In this document: positions 34,897 through 43,308 of the stretch, piece by piece
Numbering within the stretch: the first letter of the stretch is position 1
Layout of the letters: the number at the start of each line of letters is the position of its first letter
DNA from: Chloroflexota bacterium
GTDB taxonomy: Bacteria > Chloroflexota > Limnocylindria > Limnocylindrales > CSP1-4
Reading direction: 5' to 3'
Assembly (NCBI GenBank): GCA_003171065.1
Contig: PMXQ01000064.1
Coordinates: 1 to 50,889 of the forward strand
Length of the DNA: 50,889 bases
Translations under genes and position numbers: made by a program
The notes under the pieces: model-generated
Told to the model about the DNA's origin: nothing
Seen by the model: only the letters and a program-made list of their open reading frames with translations
Database searches by the model: none

Positions 34897-35868
34897 TCAG
34901 ATCCGGCGGACAACCACCGAGCCGGCCGCGTCGTCCCACCAGGCCTGCTTGCGAGGGTTGTCGTTGGCCATGGCGGCGGCGATGATCGCGGGGAACACGA
35001 TCACCTGGCACACGAGCCAGAGGAGGTATCGAATCGTCGTCATCGCAACACCGAGCGATGAGCCGTCTGCCGCCCGAACGACCCTCAGCCGCAGCGCGCG
35101 CTGGCCGATCGTGCCCTGAAAGGCCCACCAGCACGTCGGGTGGTAGGCGAACGCCAGAATGAACCAGCACAGGTAGGTCGCCGAAGCGCCCGTCGAGTAG
35201 ATCGTTTGTTCATTGCCGTTCGCGTAGGTGTAGTACTGGACACCGAAAGCGCTCGCTACGAGGGCGGCGACGACGAACGCCACGAACATCACGATGGCGT
35301 CGATCAGGAGGGCGCCGAAGCGCTGGCCGATGCCTCCCCAGACCAGGCCGGGCGCGGGGCCGAACTGGACCGGGAGGCCCGGCCAGGTGGCCATCGGATA
35401 GCCGTAGCCGGAGGGGCTGGGGGGCGGCCAGAATCCCGGCGCGTAGCCAAGAGCGGGAGGATAGCCGGGCCCGGGAGCGAACCCTGGAGCGGGCGGCTGC
35501 TGAGGCCAGGCACCCGGCGTCCATCCGGGGGCCGGCGGATAACCGGGGGCCGGCGGATAACCGGGGGCCGGCGGATAACCGGGAGCCGGCGGATAACCGG
35601 GGGCCGGCGGATAACCGGGAGCCGGCGGATAGCCGGGCTGTGGCTGCGCGGCCTGAGGGTCGAAACCCGGCGCCACCGGAGCTGGTCCGGCGGGCGTCGC
35701 CGACCAGGAGGGCGCCTGTTCCGCGCCCTGCGCCGGGACCGGTTGTTGGGGCGGCAGACTCTGCTGCGGCGGCAGCGCGGTTGCCGGCCAGGAGTCGGGC
35801 GAAGGCTGGGCCTGTGCACCGGCCGGCCAATCGGGGCTGGGTTTCTCGTCCTGACCGTCCGTGGCCAT
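34897..35868 (-). CDS. RDD-family membrane protein with Pro-rich N-terminal repeats
   Basis: The 323-residue protein begins at the ATG at 35868 with GGAGAG 6 nt before it. About 180 residues are Pro/Gln/Ala-rich, including six GYPPAP repeats. The RDD domain follows: GIGQRFGALLIDAIVMFVAFVVAAL, then GTIGQRALRLRVVRAADGSSLG and a final helix with PRKQAWWDDAAGSVVV. RDD proteins are thought to be transporters, some of them sodium/proton antiporters; in actinobacteria and Chloroflexota the Pro-rich tail is common. The frame upstream to 36198 is not convincing. Confidence 0.82.
   Translation of the reverse strand: MATDGQDEKPSPDWPAGAQAQPSPDSWPATALPPQQSLPPQQPVPAQGAEQAPSWSATPAGPAPVAPGFDPQAAQPQPGYPPAPGYPPAPGYPPAPGYPPAPGYPPAPGYPPAPGWTPGAWPQQPPAPGFAPGPGYPPALGYAPGFWPPPSPSGYGYPMATWPGLPVQFGPAPGLVWGGIGQRFGALLIDAIVMFVAFVVAALVASAFGVQYYTYANGNEQTIYSTGASATYLCWFILAFAYHPTCWWAFQGTIGQRALRLRVVRAADGSSLGVAMTTIRYLLWLVCQVIVFPAIIAAAMANDNPRKQAWWDDAAGSVVVRRI
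35525..35632 (-). repeat. Six 18-bp tandem repeats coding GYPPAP
   Basis: Six copies of CCGGGGGCCGGCGGATAA (plus strand) with only one or two base changes (CCGGGAGC.. in copies 4 and 6) lie head to tail. They make the GYPPAP ladder of the RDD protein and could change number by slippage without a frameshift. Confidence 0.95.
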
Positions 35869-36081
35869 GCCGACTCTCCGCGATTCCCCGGGGCGCCTGC
35901 GCGATCCGGACTTTCGGTCGCTGATCGGGCCGGTTCCGGCGCCGTCTGAGCGGCCACGTCCATCGTAGCAGCGCGACTGCGCCCGCCGAGGGCGTCGATC
36001 GCGCCGGGCCCGCGTTCCATTCAGGACTGGTTCAGCCCACGACGGCACGATGCGTGAAAACAGCAGTTCCTGGGTTGTGAG

Positions 36082-36465
36082 ATGAATCGTCCGGGCCTGA
36101 GACGCCTCCTCTGGTTGATCGTCGGAATCGCGGTTCTCGCGGTCGTGGGAGTCGTGGCCTACAACCTGGGCCTCGCCGCAAACCACGGGGCGGTTCACGC
36201 CGCCTTGGGTCCGCTTCGCGGCAACTACGCTTACGGGCTAGGGCTCGGGGCCGGCCCGTTCGGGCTTCTGGCCGCGGTTCTGTTCGGCTTCGTCCTGATC
36301 TGGCTCTTCGTGGCTTTGATCTCCGGGCCCGCCGTCGGGCCCCATCGAGCGTCGACCGACCCCGCGGGTGTCGACAGACTCCGCGAGCTCTCGGAGATAC
36401 ACGACAGGGGCGCTCTCACCGACGAGGAATTCACGGCGGCGAAACGCAGGCTGCTCGGGCTCTGA
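36082..36465 (+). CDS. Small membrane protein with C-terminal SHOCT domain
   Basis: The 127-residue protein has two hydrophobic helices (LLWLIVGIAVLAVVGVVAYNLGL and FGLLAAVLFGFVLIWLFVALI) and ends with RLRELSEIHDRGALTDEEFTAAKRRLLGL, the short SHOCT motif found at the end of many small membrane proteins. The Shine-Dalgarno sequence is weak. It is divergent from the RDD gene. Function is unknown; SHOCT is held to mediate oligomerisation. Confidence 0.8.
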   Translation: MNRPGLRRLLWLIVGIAVLAVVGVVAYNLGLAANHGAVHAALGPLRGNYAYGLGLGAGPFGLLAAVLFGFVLIWLFVALISGPAVGPHRASTDPAGVDRLRELSEIHDRGALTDEEFTAAKRRLLGL

Positions 36466-36884
36466 CGGCCATCTCCGGGCCTCGGCAGGCGATCTGCCTC
36501 CGGGGAACGTTCGTCTCGCTTCCGAATACCCTGATCGACAGGGCCGCGCTCAGGCGCCGTCTTCCGGTGTGCCGTCGCAGAGGAGGAGGATTCCCGCTCC
36601 GCCCCGCTCCCGAGGCTCCCGCGCCGCCCACCAGGACCTGCCAGTTCTGCAAGAACCGTTCCGTCCGGCGCCACCAGGTGCCGAGCCTGCACCAGCGTCA
36701 TCTGAGGGACCCGCGGCGGCGCGCCGCCCGAAGGCCGAGCCGGACGCCGGTGCGTGCAAACGAACTAGATACTTCGGATGGGTCGACCCGGACCCTCTGC
36801 CCATGTGGCGTCCGCCGCGCGAGGCGATAACTACTCACGTTGCATCTGGGTCGGAGGCGGCCAGCAAGGGAGAAGGGCATCGGG
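36466..36884. other. Intergenic region without a convincing gene
   Basis: This 419-bp stretch contains several open frames on both strands with no start plus ribosome-site pair and no family motif. A frame with CxxC pairs near 36630-36810 was considered and rejected. A GATACT hexamer near 36770 could be the -10 of the lipoprotein gene that follows. Confidence 0.5.
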
Positions 36885-37265
36885 ATGGGACGCTCTGGAA
36901 TCGGGTGCCGACTCCACAGTCCCGGTGTCTTGCTTCTGCTGGCGGGTCTGCTCACGGCTTGCCTCGCCGGCCCGATGTCGCCGGTTTCGGGCAATGTCCA
37001 GGCACTCGGTCCCGGGTCGAACGATTGGGCACCCGCCGCCGCCCTGCACCTGGTTCCGCCGGCGCCGGTTGGACCGTCGCAGCCACAGACGACGGGGATC
37101 GGTCGGGTCGAGGCGACGCCGGCCCCCATCGCAACTCCCCGGCCGGGCGCCACTCCCGCGCCGAGCGCCACGGCAGCCTCAGCCGCCCCGAGCGCGATCG
37201 CTAGACCGCTCGCCAGGTCCCGCATCCGGGCGGTCGCGCAGCGCCGGACGGGCCATCGTCCGTGA
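36885..37265 (+). CDS. Small putative lipoprotein
   Basis: The 126-residue protein from the ATG at 36885 (GGGAGAAGGG upstream) has the signal GVLLLLAGLLTAC with a lipobox LTAC, and a low-complexity Ala/Pro/Thr/Ser tail (ATPAPIATPRPGATPAPSAT), then a basic end. No fold is visible. The linker style is like those of the propeller lipoproteins near 15.2 and 20.0 kb, so it may be a wall-spanning tether. A gene is likely but not certain. Confidence 0.5.
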   Translation: MGRSGIGCRLHSPGVLLLLAGLLTACLAGPMSPVSGNVQALGPGSNDWAPAAALHLVPPAPVGPSQPQTTGIGRVEATPAPIATPRPGATPAPSATAASAAPSAIARPLARSRIRAVAQRRTGHRP

Positions 37266-37396
37266 GGCTTCGCAGGCCGGCTGCTGTGATCGGACGAGAA
37301 CGCTCTTCCCATACGCTCTGGGACTGCCCGGGTCCGATTCCTTTCGCGAGCGCCGAAAACGACGGACGTGAAGCGCACCCAAGGGGGCAGCAGCCC

Positions 37397-38275
37397 ATGC
37401 CAACCGCACAACCCAAAGCCGGCGAGGATCGCTCCGGCACCACCTCGGCCCGGGCGCCCCTCGTCGGGAAATGGTGGAACCTGGCGGCCCCCAGGCCCAT
37501 CATGGATCCGCGCTACCGAGTCCTGCAGCGCCGTGACGTACGCGAGGCGGTCCGGGTCCAGATCATCCTCGTGATTGCCTGCGTCGTCGCCGCTGTGGCC
37601 CTCATCGGGGTGAAGCCCGTCGTCATAGACGTCGTCGCGCTGATCGCCCTGATCGCATCCTGCGTACCGCTCTTGAGCCGGCGAATGGTCGGGCGTCGAC
37701 CGTATGAGACGGCGGTCTTCTCGGGCGTTGTGCTGAACCTGCTGATCGTGACGGCGCTGATGGAGGTCCCGCGCGAGGCAACTCTGTTCATCGGCTCGTA
37801 CGCGGTCGTGATCGTCGCCTCGGCGCTGTTCTGCGGATTCGACCAGCGGCCCCATCTGGTCTGGCTCGCGTTCTCGTTGGGGCTATGGCTCATCCCAGTC
37901 GCGCTGGCCCCCATCGACGCCGCGACCCGCTTCCAGAGTGAGATCCTCATGGTCGGCACGGTGGTGGCCAGCGGGGCCGGCAACCGGCTCGTCCAGGCAC
38001 GTCGCGAGCGGATGTATGCAACGGAGGCGATGCTCCGCGAGGAGCGCCGCGAGCTGCGCGAAGCGGTGGCTCGCCTCGAGCTGGCCATGACGACGATAGC
38101 CAACCTCGAAGGCGTCCTGCCGATCTGCGCCCATTGCAAGCGCATCCGGGAGGCCGGCAACACGTGGGTTCGAATCGAGACCTACGTCGAAGAGCGATCG
38201 AGCGCCCAGTTCAGCCATGGCATCTGCCCCGATTGTGCCGAGCGCTACTTCCCGGGGGTCCTGACCGACCCCTGA
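37397..38275 (+). CDS. Membrane protein with sensor-like C-terminal Cys motif
   Basis: The 292-residue protein has about five to six helices (residues 50-185), a coiled coil (EAMLREERRELREAVARLELAMTTIANLEG), and a C-terminal block VLPICAHCKRIREAGNTWVRIETYVEERSSAQFSHGICPDCAERYFPG. This block, with two CxxC pairs, is well known at the end of many bacterial sensors and response regulators, where it often follows a PAS, receiver or GGDEF-linked region; its function is not established and zinc binding is an inference. Here it is joined directly to a membrane sensor domain with no kinase or cyclase. Confidence 0.75.
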   Translation: MPTAQPKAGEDRSGTTSARAPLVGKWWNLAAPRPIMDPRYRVLQRRDVREAVRVQIILVIACVVAAVALIGVKPVVIDVVALIALIASCVPLLSRRMVGRRPYETAVFSGVVLNLLIVTALMEVPREATLFIGSYAVVIVASALFCGFDQRPHLVWLAFSLGLWLIPVALAPIDAATRFQSEILMVGTVVASGAGNRLVQARRERMYATEAMLREERRELREAVARLELAMTTIANLEGVLPICAHCKRIREAGNTWVRIETYVEERSSAQFSHGICPDCAERYFPGVLTDP

Positions 38276-38394
38276 TCAGTGGCCGACTAGCCGGGCCACG
38301 CCGAAGCTCGCGCGCTGACCTCCGAAAGCGCGAAGTCGATGCCGAGGACAACCAACAACCCGCGGCCGGCGCATCGCGGCCCGCCTGTCGGCGC

Positions 38395-38438
38395 TAGTTG
38401 CGACGGTAGTTGCGACTGAGTCTCACTAGTGCTATCGT
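38395..38438 (+). promoter_or_regulatory. Promoter and Fur-family operator of the zinc importer
   Basis: TTGCGA (38410-38415), 17 nt, then TATCGT (38433-38438) forms a promoter. TGCGACTGAGTCTCA (38411-38425) is a 7-1-7 inverted repeat with one mismatch and covers the -35 and the spacer, the layout of a Fur/Zur box. TAGTTGCGAC also occurs twice as a direct repeat (38395-38404, 38407-38416). The convergent Fur-family gene at 41260 is the likely binder. Confidence 0.6.
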
Positions 38439-38477
38439 TCGCCAGGGAGAGCACGAGACCTGCGCAGGGGTTCCACC

Positions 38478-39389
38478 TTGAGATTGAGTCGCCCGATAGC
38501 GGTTTTCCTGGCGGCGGCCGCGGCCATCGCGATGGCCGGATGTGTCGGGGCTCCGACGTCCGGCGATGCCAGCGGGAAGCTGACGGTCGTGACGACCACG
38601 ACCGTCTTCGCGGACATGGTGTCGAACGTCGGCGGTGACCTGGTATCCGTCACCAGCATCGTGCCCAAGAACGCGGACGTCCACACTTTCGAGCCGCGAC
38701 CGGCCGATGTCCGGACGGTGGCCAGCGCGAAGCTGCTGGTCATGAATGGGCTCGGCCTGGACGACTGGCTCCAGAAGACGATCACGGACGCCTCGGCTGC
38801 GGGAACGCCACTTCTCCAGCTGGGCGTCGACCTGCCGGGCGTGATTCTGCTGCCGGGCGAGACCTCGGCCACCGAGAATCCGCACCTGTGGATGGACGTC
38901 AAGTACGCGGAGCTGTACGTGGACCGGATCGCCCAGGCCCTCGGGTCGGCCGATCCCGCTCACGCCGCCGCCTACGAAACGCAGGCCGCCGCCTACAAGC
39001 AGCAGCTCGAGGCCCTGGACTCCTGGGTCCGGACGCAGATCGCGACGATCCCGGAGGCGAACCGGAAGCTCGTCACCTTCCATGACGCATTTCCCTACTA
39101 CGCCCGCGAGTACGGCATTACGATCGTCGGCGTAGCCGTGGAGGCTCCCGGCCAGGATCCCAGCGCCGGCTACACGGCCCAACTCATCACGGCCATCAAG
39201 AACGCAGGAGTGAAGGCCATCTTCAGCGAGGCGCAGTTCCCGGCCAAGCTCGTCGATGAGCTGGCGTCGGAGACGGGCTGCAAGGTCGTGTCCAACCTGT
39301 ACGACGATGCCCTGGGCGATCCACCCGTGACCAGCTACGAAGAGGTCATCCGCTGGGACACCACTCAGCTCGTGCAGGCACTGAGCTGA
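38478..39389 (+). CDS. znuA: Zinc-type metal-binding lipoprotein of an ABC importer (ZnuA/AdcA family)
   Basis: The 303-residue cluster 9 binding protein has a lipobox AMAGC (Cys22). Metal ligands can be read as His69 (VHTFEPRP), His136 (NPHLWMD), His202 (FHDAFPYYA) and an Asp at 276-277 (YDDALGD). A His at the third site, where manganese-type members have Glu, favours zinc. The long His-rich loop of proteobacterial ZnuA is missing. The start is a TTG at 38478 with AGGGG 7 nt upstream, or the TTG at 38484. The stop overlaps the next gene. It captures metal outside the membrane. Confidence 0.88.
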   Translation: MRLSRPIAVFLAAAAAIAMAGCVGAPTSGDASGKLTVVTTTTVFADMVSNVGGDLVSVTSIVPKNADVHTFEPRPADVRTVASAKLLVMNGLGLDDWLQKTITDASAAGTPLLQLGVDLPGVILLPGETSATENPHLWMDVKYAELYVDRIAQALGSADPAHAAAYETQAAAYKQQLEALDSWVRTQIATIPEANRKLVTFHDAFPYYAREYGITIVGVAVEAPGQDPSAGYTAQLITAIKNAGVKAIFSEAQFPAKLVDELASETGCKVVSNLYDDALGDPPVTSYEEVIRWDTTQLVQALS

Positions 39390-40336
39390 TGGGCGGCCTG
39401 ATCGGGCGTCCGCCCGCCGAAACAGGGGCCCGAACGCTTGCCGCAACCACACTCCGGGCGCCCGAGGCTGTCACCGGGGCAAAGGTCGGCGGGCCGATGG
39501 AGGCCATCGGGGCACCAATCCCCGCGATCCGCCTCCAGGGAGTCACGGCCGGGTACGGAGAGCGCATCGCCCTCGAAGACGTGGACCTGGAGGTCCCGGC
39601 CGGGGCGCTCGTGGCGGTCGTGGGGCCCAATGGCGGCGGCAAGTCCACACTCCTCAAGCTCATTGCCGGAGTGCTGAAGCCCTGGACCGGGACGGTCGAA
39701 GTGCTGGGCGCCCGGGCCGGGCGCGAGGCGCACCGCGTGGCATACGTGCCGCAGGCGGAGCTCGTCGACTGGTCGTTCCCCGTCAACGTCTGGAACGTGG
39801 CGATGATGGGCCGCTACCCGCGCCTGGGGCCACTGCGCCAGCCGGGCCGCGCCGACAACGAGGCGGTGGAGGCGGCGCTCGAGCGCGTGGGGATGCTGGA
39901 CCGGGCGCGCTCACCGATCGGGGCGCTCTCCGGCGGTCAGCGGCGTCGCGCCTTCCTGGCTCGCGCGATGGCCGCCGAAGTCGATCTGTACCTGCTCGAC
40001 GAGCCGGTCACCGGCGTCGACATCCCCACTCAGGAGGCCATCATGACGCTCCTCGCCGCCGAGGCGGAGAGTGGCAAAGCCGTCGTCGCAACGACCCACG
40101 ACCTGGCCGCGGCTGCCCGCCATTTCCGGTCGATCGTGGCCGTGAACCGTTGCATCGTAGCTTCGGGGCCGGCCGATCTCGTGACGAACGCGGACGTGTT
40201 GGCGCGGACCTACGGCGAGCACCTGCTGATGCTGGGCGACCACGTCGGGATACTGGACGATTCCCACCACCACGACGACCCGGCCAGCCGCTCGGAGCGC
40301 CACTTCCACGAGGATCACCCGGAGGGCCGGTCGTGA
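39389..40336 (+). CDS. znuC: Zinc ABC importer ATPase (ZnuC family)
   Basis: The 315-residue ATPase has Walker A GPNGGGKST, Q-loop YVPQ, signature LSGGQRRR, Walker B LYLLDEP and switch TTHD. Its start ATG overlaps the stop of the binding protein; the true core begins at PAIRLQGVTAGYG, about 45 residues in, so an internal start is possible. A His/Asp-rich C-terminus (DDSHHHDDPASRSERHFHEDHPEG) is typical of metal importers, perhaps for metal sensing or storage. It energises the importer. Confidence 0.9.
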   Translation: MGGLIGRPPAETGARTLAATTLRAPEAVTGAKVGGPMEAIGAPIPAIRLQGVTAGYGERIALEDVDLEVPAGALVAVVGPNGGGKSTLLKLIAGVLKPWTGTVEVLGARAGREAHRVAYVPQAELVDWSFPVNVWNVAMMGRYPRLGPLRQPGRADNEAVEAALERVGMLDRARSPIGALSGGQRRRAFLARAMAAEVDLYLLDEPVTGVDIPTQEAIMTLLAAEAESGKAVVATTHDLAAAARHFRSIVAVNRCIVASGPADLVTNADVLARTYGEHLLMLGDHVGILDDSHHHDDPASRSERHFHEDHPEGRS

Positions 40337-41178
40337 ACCTCGTGCTCGATCCCCTGGGCTATGCGTTCTTCGTTCGGGCGCTGGCTGCGTCGGCCATCGT
40401 GGGGCTCGTCTGCGCCACAGTCGGCAGCTACATGGTCCTGCGCGGGCTGGCGTTCATGGGCGATGCGCTGAGCCACTCGGCGTTCCCCGGAGTGGTGGTC
40501 GCGTACATGGTCAAGGGGCCCTTCTACATCGGGGCCTCGGTGGCCGCGGTCGGCACCGCGCTCGCGATCGGCTGGGTCACGCGCCAGGGCAAGGTCAAGA
40601 GCGACGCCGCGATCGGCGTCTTGTTTGCGGGGATGTTCGCCCTGGGCGTCTTCCTGTTCAGCCTGATCCCCAACTACGTCGGCGATCTCCTGGGTTTCCT
40701 GTTCGGCGAGGTACTGGGAATCGGCATCAGCGACCTGATCTCACTGACGATCCTTGGGGTGCTGGTTCTTGGGACGGTGGCGCTGCTCTGGAAGGAGCTG
40801 CTCTACTCCACGTTCGACCCGCTCGGAGCCGCCGCGTCGGGGCTGCCGGTGAGCCGTCTGGACTATCTGCTGCTCGCGCTGATCGCCCTCACGATCGTCA
40901 TCAGCCTTCAGGCCGTGGGGATCGTCCTGGTCGTGGCGATGCTGGTCACCCCGGCCGCCACGGCACAGTTGCTCTCCAGGAGCTTCGGCCGTCTGGTATT
41001 GATCGCGGCCACCATCGGCGTCTTGAGCCCGATCGTCGGTCTCTACGGCAGCTACTGGCTCAACTCCGCCAGCGGCGCGACCGTCGTCCTGGTGGAGAGC
41101 GCGGTCTTCGCTGCGGCTCTCGCCACGACGACCGTAGTGGAGCGGTTGGGGCATCGGACCGGGCAGGCAGCCGCATAG
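40333..41178 (+). CDS. znuB: Zinc ABC importer permease (ZnuB family)
   Basis: The 281-residue membrane protein has about eight helices of the ABC-3 family: MVLRGLAFMGDALSHSAFPGVVVAYM is the typical loop, with AIGVLFAGMFALGVFLFS and VGIVLVVAMLVTPAATAQLLS. The start is a GTG at 40333 that overlaps the znuC stop (GTGA), with GGAGGG upstream. The three genes form one operon under the Fur-type operator. Confidence 0.92.
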   Translation: MNLVLDPLGYAFFVRALAASAIVGLVCATVGSYMVLRGLAFMGDALSHSAFPGVVVAYMVKGPFYIGASVAAVGTALAIGWVTRQGKVKSDAAIGVLFAGMFALGVFLFSLIPNYVGDLLGFLFGEVLGIGISDLISLTILGVLVLGTVALLWKELLYSTFDPLGAAASGLPVSRLDYLLLALIALTIVISLQAVGIVLVVAMLVTPAATAQLLSRSFGRLVLIAATIGVLSPIVGLYGSYWLNSASGATVVLVESAVFAAALATTTVVERLGHRTGQAAA

Positions 41179-41259
41179 CGGGCAATCGGGCGCCCGGTTC
41201 GGGCGCGAGAGACGCGAGCGACACGAGTCGTGGCAGTCGCCGGCTTCGGGCGGCGTCCG

Positions 41260-41730
41260 TCAGGTCGACGTCGCCCCCTGGCAGGACGGGCAAAGCCCGA
41301 ACAGCTCGACGCGGTGGCGGTCTACCCGGTAGCCGGTCCGGCGCTCGACCTCGGCGATGATCGGCGTCATGCCCAACCCCTCGAGGTCAACCGCTCGCTG
41401 GCAGCGGGTGCAGACCAGGTGATGGTGGTGACCGCGCGAGTCGCAGCGGACGTACGAATGCTCGCCGTTGGGCAGATCGAGCCGCTCGACCGCGCCCAGG
41501 CCCACCAGCACTTCGAGCGTCCGGAAGATCGTCGCCCTCGCCACGCCCAGCTTGCGGCGGCGCGCATCGGCCACCAGGTCCGCCGTCTCGAAGGCGCCGT
41601 CTCGGCTGGCTATCAATTCCGCGACGGTGCGCCGGGCGTCGGTGGTGCGGTGGCCGGCTTCCTCGAGCGCTCGAATGAGTTCCGCCCCGGCCGGATCGCC
41701 GCTCGGCTGTCGATTCTGCATGGCGGCCAT
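41260..41730 (-). CDS. Fur-family metalloregulator (probably Zur-like)
   Basis: The 156-residue repressor has the family pattern: TTDARRTVAELIASRDGAFETADLVADARRRKLGVARATIFRTLEVLVGLGAVERL, then the metal site HSYVRCDSRGHHHHLVCTRCQRAVDL and a final CPSCQ. The two CxxC pairs make the structural zinc site and the His cluster the sensing site. It converges on the zinc importer. With a zinc-type binding protein next to it, I infer zinc sensing, though Fur or Mur roles remain possible. Confidence 0.88.
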   Translation of the reverse strand: MAAMQNRQPSGDPAGAELIRALEEAGHRTTDARRTVAELIASRDGAFETADLVADARRRKLGVARATIFRTLEVLVGLGAVERLDLPNGEHSYVRCDSRGHHHHLVCTRCQRAVDLEGLGMTPIIAEVERRTGYRVDRHRVELFGLCPSCQGATST

Positions 41731-41840
41731 GATAGGCCGCGAACCTGCCCGTGCGGGCCATTCGGCGGACCCGGACCGCGGTACAGTGGCGACATCTGCG
41801 GGTCAGGGGCGACCTGATCCAGGTCGCAAGGAGATGAGCG

Positions 41841-42056
41841 ATGCGACGTTCCTTTGTCGCTGGCGTGCTGGGCGGGTTCGTCGCGGTCGGCGTCCTGACG
41901 GTTCTCGCCGCCGTGCTGGTGCGGCGGCTCATGCCGGCGATGATGCCGCGCATGATGGACCGGATGATGGGCGAGGGCGGCTGCTGCTCCGAGGAGATGC
42001 GGGCCTGCATGGAGCGCTGTGGCTGCGGCCGACCGGGGGAGCCCGAGTCCGACTAA
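41841..42056 (+). CDS. Small membrane protein with Met/Cys-rich tail
   Basis: The 71-residue protein has AAGGAG 7 nt before its ATG. One helix (VAGVLGGFVAVGVLTVLAAVLV) is followed by a cytoplasmic or outside tail RRLMPAMMPRMMDRMMGEGGCCSEEMRACMERCGCG with seven Met after the helix before CC, then C..C.C. This suggests binding of a soft metal such as copper(I) or arsenic(III). It lies between the Fur gene and the ars genes and overlaps the end of arsN2 by 4 nt on the other strand. I know no named family for it. Confidence 0.65.
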   Translation: MRRSFVAGVLGGFVAVGVLTVLAAVLVRRLMPAMMPRMMDRMMGEGGCCSEEMRACMERCGCGRPGEPESD

Positions 42057-42511
42057 CGGGCAAGAGCCTCGCGGCTCAGGCGCTTGCTGAGAAGTGCGGC
42101 GCTGACGGGGCAGGCGCCGGTGAACTCGGGCGAGGTCCGGAGCGGGCCGGGTGCGGATTCCCGGCGGTCCGGTTGGTAGCCGAGCCGCGAAAACCAGTCG
42201 GCGGCGGTCTCAGTCAGTGGGAACAGGTCGGCGATGCCGCGGGCCGCGGCGACCGCCTCGGCGCGCTCTACGAGACGGCGGCCCAGCCCGGACCCACGGT
42301 GACCCGGATCGACGCAGACCGAGCGCAGCAGGCCTGCCGATCCGTAGGGCTCGACGGCGGCGCAGCCGACGACTCGGCCGCCCTCGTGGGCGACGACCGC
42401 CGTGCCGAGCGCCAGCTCGAACCCGGCTGTCGGCAGGCCGTTCGCCTGCAGGAGGGTTTCGATCGCCCGGCGATCGCTCGCTCGCGCCGGCTCGATCTCG
42501 ATCTCGATCAA
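42053..42511 (-). CDS. arsN2: GNAT acetyltransferase of the arsenic-resistance type (ArsN2)
   Basis: The 152-residue N-acetyltransferase has the GNAT motif A as VCVDPGHRGSGLGRRLVERAEAVAAARGI and the ArsN2-like LFPLTETAADWFSRLGY. The start is a TTG at 42511 that overlaps the arsM stop (TTGA); the frame to 42718 would run inside arsM. ArsN1 acetylates phosphinothricin-like arsenicals, while ArsN2 is known chiefly by linkage to ars operons. Here it follows arsM directly. Confidence 0.8.
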   Translation of the reverse strand: MIEIEIEPARASDRRAIETLLQANGLPTAGFELALGTAVVAHEGGRVVGCAAVEPYGSAGLLRSVCVDPGHRGSGLGRRLVERAEAVAAARGIADLFPLTETAADWFSRLGYQPDRRESAPGPLRTSPEFTGACPVSAALLSKRLSREALAR

Positions 42512-43296
42512 GCGCAGCCGCCCCCGTAGCAGCAGGACGACTGGGCCGCGCCCGCGGCCGGGCTTTCGGCCGCGCCCGCCGCCGGTTTGGTGGCCTTGAC
42601 GATCGCGCTGTACATGCCGTCCGCGACCTTGTGGCTGACCGTCACCGAGACGTCCGCCAGCCCGACCACCTCGAGCCCCGTCCGGAACTCGGAGAAGGTC
42701 AGTGCCCCGGCGACGCAACCGGTGTAGGTGCCGCGCTCGGCGCGCTGTTCGGCCGTCAGCGAATCGTCGGCGACGACGTCGGTGATGCCGATCCGGCCAC
42801 CCGGACGCAGGACGCGGGCGATCTCGCGGAACACGGCCGGCTTGTCCGCGGCCAGGTTCACCACGCAGTTGCTGATCACGACGTCGATCGAGGCCGCCGG
42901 CAGCGGGATCGCCTCGATGTGGCCCTTCAGGAACTCAACGTTCGTGGCGCCGGCCTCGGCGGCGTTCCGTTGCGCCAGGGCCAGCATCTCGTCGGTCATG
43001 TCCAGGCCGAAGGCCCGGCCCGTAGGTCCGACGCGCTTCGCGGAAAGCAGCACGTCGATGCCGGCGCCGGAGCCAAGGTCGAGAACACGCTCGCCGTCGT
43101 GGAGTTCCGCCACGGCGATCGGATTGCCGCAGCCCAGCGAGGCCAAGACGGCGGCGCCGGGCAGCTCGTCACGCTCCAGGGCCGAGTAGAACGCGCTGCC
43201 GTAGTCGCCGGAGTCGGCGCAGCAGCTCTCGCCATTGAGCGCGCCGAGCGCCTCCTGCGCGTAGTGGAGACGGACGGTCTCGTGGATGTCGTTCAT
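42508..43296 (-). CDS. arsM: Arsenite methyltransferase
   Basis: The 262-residue SAM methyltransferase converts arsenite to methylated forms. The SAM site is VLDLGSGAGIDVLL, and the As(III)-binding Cys are in SNCVVNL (Cys144) and YTGCVAGA (Cys194), with ESCC near the start. The C-terminus ends SSCCYGGGCA, an extra arsenic-binding tail seen in some ArsM. The Shine-Dalgarno sequence is weak, so translation may be coupled to the small gene just upstream. It is divergent from arsR. Confidence 0.9.
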   Translation of the reverse strand: MNDIHETVRLHYAQEALGALNGESCCADSGDYGSAFYSALERDELPGAAVLASLGCGNPIAVAELHDGERVLDLGSGAGIDVLLSAKRVGPTGRAFGLDMTDEMLALAQRNAAEAGATNVEFLKGHIEAIPLPAASIDVVISNCVVNLAADKPAVFREIARVLRPGGRIGITDVVADDSLTAEQRAERGTYTGCVAGALTFSEFRTGLEVVGLADVSVTVSHKVADGMYSAIVKATKPAAGAAESPAAGAAQSSCCYGGGCA

Positions 43297-43308
43297 CGGA
43301 GGACTCGC

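Noticed and set aside
36567-36830. Frame with two Cys pairs in the 36.5-36.8 kb gap
   Set aside because: Arg-rich low-complexity translation, no ribosome site, and the flanking genes leave it without context.
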